The notes beneath the pieces were generated by a model that saw only the letters and a list, made by a program, of their open reading frames with translations, ran no database searches and was not told the origin of the DNA. From an uncultured Odoribacter sp. (GTDB taxonomy: Bacteria > Bacteroidota > Bacteroidia > Bacteroidales > Marinifilaceae): DNA of 9,042 bases. The DNA lies in contig CAJKZL010000096.1 in assembly GCA_905204385.1 (NCBI GenBank), forward strand, positions 1-9,042. The letters run 5' to 3'. Made by a program: the position numbers and the translations under genes. The first letter of the stretch is position 1; every line of letters begins with the position of its first letter. Shown one piece after another: positions 6,833 through 9,042 of this stretch.

Positions 6833-7948
6833 TCATTTCGCCATTTTATAAATCTGGTTTCCAGCCATCAAAAAAGCGCCCACGCCGTACACTTCGGTCA
6901 TTTCGCGGGTGACATGCCGCGGATCGGCACCGATAGGCTGAACATACCCCAGCTTTCCGTCCACTTCCACAGCATCGACCAAAGCTTTCCAGCCCTTTTC
7001 AATCGCCGGCATAAACTCGTCCGCCGGAAGGATGCCCGCGTTGACTCCATAAGCAAACGCGTAGACGATAAAACCCGTCGAACTGGTTTCGGGCGAAGGA
7101 TAACTATCGGGATCCAGCAAACTGGCACGCCAATATCCGTCGGGCTGCTGATAGCGCAATACGCTGCGCGACAGTTCTACGAACAGTTTCTCGTAATAAG
7201 GCCGGTATTTACTTTTCGAAGGCAGTTCCTGCAAAATCTCGCTCAGACCTCCCAATACCCAACCATTGCCACGGCCCCAGAACACCTTTTCTCCATTTTT
7301 CTCCTTCTTGTCAAAATATCTCCAATCGCGATAAAACAGCTTAGCCTCCTTGTCGTACAAATAGTTGTAAGTATCTTTAAACTCCTTATCGGCAAATTTC
7401 ATATATTTTTTATCGCCAGTCAGCCCATAAAGCTTCACATACACTGCCGGCGCCATAAACAAGGCATCGCACCAGGTCCATTTTTCCAGCGTAGCGGCAT
7501 TTCCGTAATCCAGCTTCATCTCGTCCGTCGGTGGATTTGCAATTACCCATTGAGTGCGGGCCAGCGTGGGATTCAACATCCCCTTGTTTTTATATTTCCG
7601 GTACAAATCAATATATACCTGCGAAACACAGATGTCATCGGCATGATACATGCGGGCTGCGGGCTGCCAACCGTGCTTCCGTCCGATAGTTGTCAGAAAT
7701 TGATAATACTTCTTTTCCTGATGCAACTGTTCCGCCAACCCGGCCCAATCCATCATTCCCATGTACATGGCTGCATTTTCCCAGCCGATGGGGTTATGAG
7801 TCACTGCCTTCTGATGGGCTATCTGCCAATCGGCTACGCTCTGCATTACGCGTTCTACATCTGCTTTACTCAAAGCAGCGGAAAAACTCTGGGCTCTCCC
7901 TATCCCACTCAGGAAGAAAAAGCAAATAAGCAATAAGTAAGTCTTCAT
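6833..7948 (-). CDS. GH105-type unsaturated uronyl (rhamnogalacturonyl) hydrolase
   Basis: A 371-residue exported (alpha/alpha)6-barrel enzyme of the GH105/YteR-like group, which hydrates and releases 4,5-unsaturated uronic acid from lyase-made oligosaccharides such as rhamnogalacturonan or other uronic-acid glycans. Residues 1-20 (MKTYLLLICFFFLSGIGRAQ) form a signal peptide. The barrel carries IGWENAAMYMGM (54-65), MYHADDICVSQVYIDLY (100-116), WTWCDALFMA (157-166, D161 the likely catalytic aspartate), FWGRGNGWV (223-231) and PETSSTGF (286-293). Length is normal for the family and no defect is seen. It is the first gene after the terminator at 8005-8046 and has a candidate promoter 35 to 42 bases upstream, so it probably opens the hydrolase operon. 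Bacteroidales copies are often named glycosyl hydrolase family 88, but these motifs fit GH105 better and differ from those of the GH88 gene at the other end of the window. The exact uronic acid substrate is undetermined. Confidence 0.92.
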   Translation of the reverse strand: MKTYLLLICFFFLSGIGRAQSFSAALSKADVERVMQSVADWQIAHQKAVTHNPIGWENAAMYMGMMDWAGLAEQLHQEKKYYQFLTTIGRKHGWQPAARMYHADDICVSQVYIDLYRKYKNKGMLNPTLARTQWVIANPPTDEMKLDYGNAATLEKWTWCDALFMAPAVYVKLYGLTGDKKYMKFADKEFKDTYNYLYDKEAKLFYRDWRYFDKKEKNGEKVFWGRGNGWVLGGLSEILQELPSKSKYRPYYEKLFVELSRSVLRYQQPDGYWRASLLDPDSYPSPETSSTGFIVYAFAYGVNAGILPADEFMPAIEKGWKALVDAVEVDGKLGYVQPIGADPRHVTREMTEVYGVGAFLMAGNQIYKMAK

Positions 7949-7970
7949 AAATTTTCGTACACCATTAATA

Positions 7971-7980
7971 CAATCGATTG
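7971..7980. promoter_or_regulatory. 10-bp palindrome next to the candidate promoter
   Basis: CAATCGATTG is a perfect palindrome that begins three bases downstream of the -7-like box, so it would cover or touch the transcription start of the GH105 operon. It could be a repressor site, but a 10-bp palindrome in an AT-rich gap may occur by chance. Confidence 0.25.
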
Positions 7981-7982
7981 CT

Positions 7983-7990
7983 CAAAAATA
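7983..7990 (-). promoter_or_regulatory. Candidate Bacteroides-type -7 promoter box for the GH105 operon
   Basis: On the minus strand these bases read TATTTTTG, an exact match to the Bacteroides -7 consensus TAnnTTTG. The predicted transcription start is near 7976, giving a leader of about 28 bases before the GH105 ATG. No clear TTTG is seen at -33; only T-rich sequence with TTAG lies at about the right distance, overlapping the T tract of the preceding terminator. Confidence 0.45.
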
Positions 7991-8004
7991 AAAACAATAT
8001 TTGA

Positions 8005-8046
8005 AAAAAACTAAAAAATTATCCTATTCCTGCAGGAATAGGATAA
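8005..8046 (-). terminator. Intrinsic terminator after the nitroreductase gene
   Basis: A perfect 28-base palindrome at 8019-8046 has arms TTATCCTATTCC and GGAATAGGATAA around TGCA. On the minus strand it is followed at once by six T, then AG, then seven T. It lies 44 bases after the nitroreductase stop. The stem followed by a T tract on the minus strand only makes a one-way rho-independent terminator, separating the nitroreductase transcript from the glycosidase operon. Confidence 0.88.
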
Positions 8047-8090
8047 ATATGATAAAAATGAAGATGATTTTATTATTCGCCCCTTATGCT

Positions 8091-8711
8091 TCACCACTGA
8101 TTCCGGTGTATGCGGGAAGCATCCCATTTATCTTTCGGATTCTGAGGTCCTGCCGGATATCCGACGGGGATAACACAAAGAGAGGAAATATGATCGGGTA
8201 TTCCGGTATATTTCTTTACAGCCTGCATGCGATCTTCATAGGGATAAGCAGCCGTCCATACTCCTCCCAGGCCCAGCGCCTCGGCAGCCAACAGGATATT
8301 TTCGGCAGCCGCGGAACAGTCCAGATACCAATAGGAGGATTTCGTGGTGTCTCCGCAAACGATAATAGCCATCGGAGCGTCCTTCAACATTTTAGCATAA
8401 GGCAATTTCGCTGCCATCGAATCACGAGCCTCCCGATCCGTCACGACCACAAACTCCCACGGACGTCTGTCCATGCCGGAAGGAGCCGCCATACCGGCTT
8501 TCACCATGGCATCGATCTTATCTTCCTCCACACTCTTATTCAAATACTTCCGAACACTTTTCCGTTCAGCTATATTTTCCAAATCAGCCTTTGACTTCAA
8601 AGTCGTTTCATCTTGTTTCTGATCTCCCATACACGATGTTTTTAAAATTACAATTACCAGTTCTACGGCAAGCAGAACATAAAAGGTATTAATTTTTTTC
8701 ATTTTCTCCAT
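8091..8711 (-). CDS. Nitroreductase-family FMN protein with N-terminal membrane or lipid anchor
   Basis: A 206-residue member of the nitroreductase superfamily, FMN-dependent NAD(P)H oxidoreductases that usually work as dimers. The physiological substrate cannot be told. The domain begins with ERKSVRKY (R50, S52, R54, the FMN-phosphate-binding pattern), followed by AAPSGMDRRPWEFVVV (75-90), AAAENILLAAEALGLGGVW (134-152) and the C-terminal KWDASRIHRNQW. Ahead of it is a hydrophobic segment (about 10-23) and a cysteine at 27 in LKTSCMGD, so the protein is probably exported, either as a lipoprotein with a poor lipobox (Lys at -3) or held by an uncleaved helix. Translation may start at residue 4 (ATG at 8700-8702), since MKK plus the hydrophobic segment looks like a complete signal and GGAG lies just before it; the longer start is given. 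It is a single gene ended by its own terminator and is not obviously connected with glycan use. Confidence 0.88.
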   Translation of the reverse strand: MEKMKKINTFYVLLAVELVIVILKTSCMGDQKQDETTLKSKADLENIAERKSVRKYLNKSVEEDKIDAMVKAGMAAPSGMDRRPWEFVVVTDREARDSMAAKLPYAKMLKDAPMAIIVCGDTTKSSYWYLDCSAAAENILLAAEALGLGGVWTAAYPYEDRMQAVKKYTGIPDHISSLCVIPVGYPAGPQNPKDKWDASRIHRNQW

Positions 8712-8771
8712 TTTATTATTTCATTCAAATTATTTCCGTAGAAATCAACGTAAAATAAGGAATTATAATCG

Positions 8772-9041
8772 TTATTTACTCGTAGTATTTCCCGGGTGCA
8801 TATAGATCTTTTCCCAAGCCTCTGTTGTCAATATTACAAGCGTCTCTTTATCCATATCAAAATCCGAAACATACTTCTTACCGACAACTACATGTTTTTT
8901 CCATTCAACAAAATCTTTATAGAGCAGCAACGTACAAATATCTGTTGGGTCTATGGTTTCGGACAACACGTGTGAATGCATGGTCATCGCCGTCGTTTCG
9001 TTCGATGCACTATTTCCTGCCGACAAGGTTATCAACGAATT
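8772..9041 (-). CDS. Unrecognised protein, C-terminal 89 residues only
   Basis: The frame is open to the right edge of the window, so the N-terminus is missing. The first in-frame candidate start inside (TTG at 9033-9035) is probably just an internal Leu. The visible part is rich in Thr, Ser and charged residues. It contains DPTDICTLLLYKDFVEWKKH, then VVVGKKYVSDFDMDKETLVILTTEAWEKIYMHPG and a polar tail. There is no membrane segment or catalytic motif that I recognise. The alternating hydrophobic and polar pattern suggests a beta-rich fold. It ends 60 bases before the nitroreductase start with no clear terminator between them, so co-transcription is possible. The base composition is more AT-rich than the hydrolase genes. 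Confidence 0.6.
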   Translation of the reverse strand, partial: NSLITLSAGNSASNETTAMTMHSHVLSETIDPTDICTLLLYKDFVEWKKHVVVGKKYVSDFDMDKETLVILTTEAWEKIYMHPGNTTSK

Positions 9042-9042
9042 A

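Noticed and set aside
6914..7936. A 340-codon open frame on the plus strand opposite GH105
   Set aside because: It lies wholly inside the GH105 gene, shows no family motif, and is explained as an antisense shadow.
8001..8594. A plus-strand 197-codon frame opposite the nitroreductase
   Set aside because: It runs through the terminator palindrome and opposite conserved nitroreductase motifs; it has no recognisable domain.
8772..9035. An 87-residue complete small gene starting at a TTG near the right edge
   Set aside because: The frame stays open upstream of the TTG to the window edge and there is no start signal, so it is better read as the end of a longer gene.

Overview
The window looks like an accessory carbohydrate-utilisation region of a Bacteroidales bacterium. 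The evidence is the set of exported glycoside hydrolases of the types GH105, GH2, GH20, GH89 and GH88, a TAnnTTTG-type -7 promoter box of the Bacteroides kind, AT-rich gaps between moderately GC-rich genes, and a nitroreductase with an N-terminal export or anchor segment. The genus cannot be settled from the sequence. All seven genes lie on the minus strand, so transcription runs from right to left, and no gene-free stretch exceeds about 145 bases.

From right to left: (1) the C-terminal end of an unrecognised protein, cut by the window edge (8772-9041); (2) a membrane- or lipid-anchored nitroreductase-family protein (8091-8711), followed by a strong intrinsic terminator (8005-8046); (3) a new transcription unit that probably starts at a promoter near 7983-7990. 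This unit carries a GH105 unsaturated uronyl hydrolase (6833-7948), a GH2 beta-glycosidase (4581-6698), a GH20 beta-hexosaminidase broken by one in-frame TAA (2896-4503), a GH89 alpha-N-acetylglucosaminidase (603-2861), and the first 179 codons of a GH88 unsaturated glucuronyl hydrolase that runs off the left edge (1-538).

The five hydrolases each begin with a signal-peptide-like segment and are exo-acting by family. Together they could strip unsaturated uronic acid, beta-linked galactose or glucuronic acid, beta-HexNAc and alpha-GlcNAc from oligosaccharides. That set fits host glycans such as glycosaminoglycan or mucin fragments, but no lyase, sulfatase, SusC/SusD pair or regulator is present to fix the substrate.

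The parts that ordinary gene annotation does not explain are: the nonsense codon in the GH20 gene, between its acid catalytic residues and the rest of its active site; nine tandem degenerate 7-base units that fill the GH89-GH88 gap; a 12-bp inverted repeat between GH2 and GH20; and three consecutive small GC-rich hairpins between GH105 and GH2.
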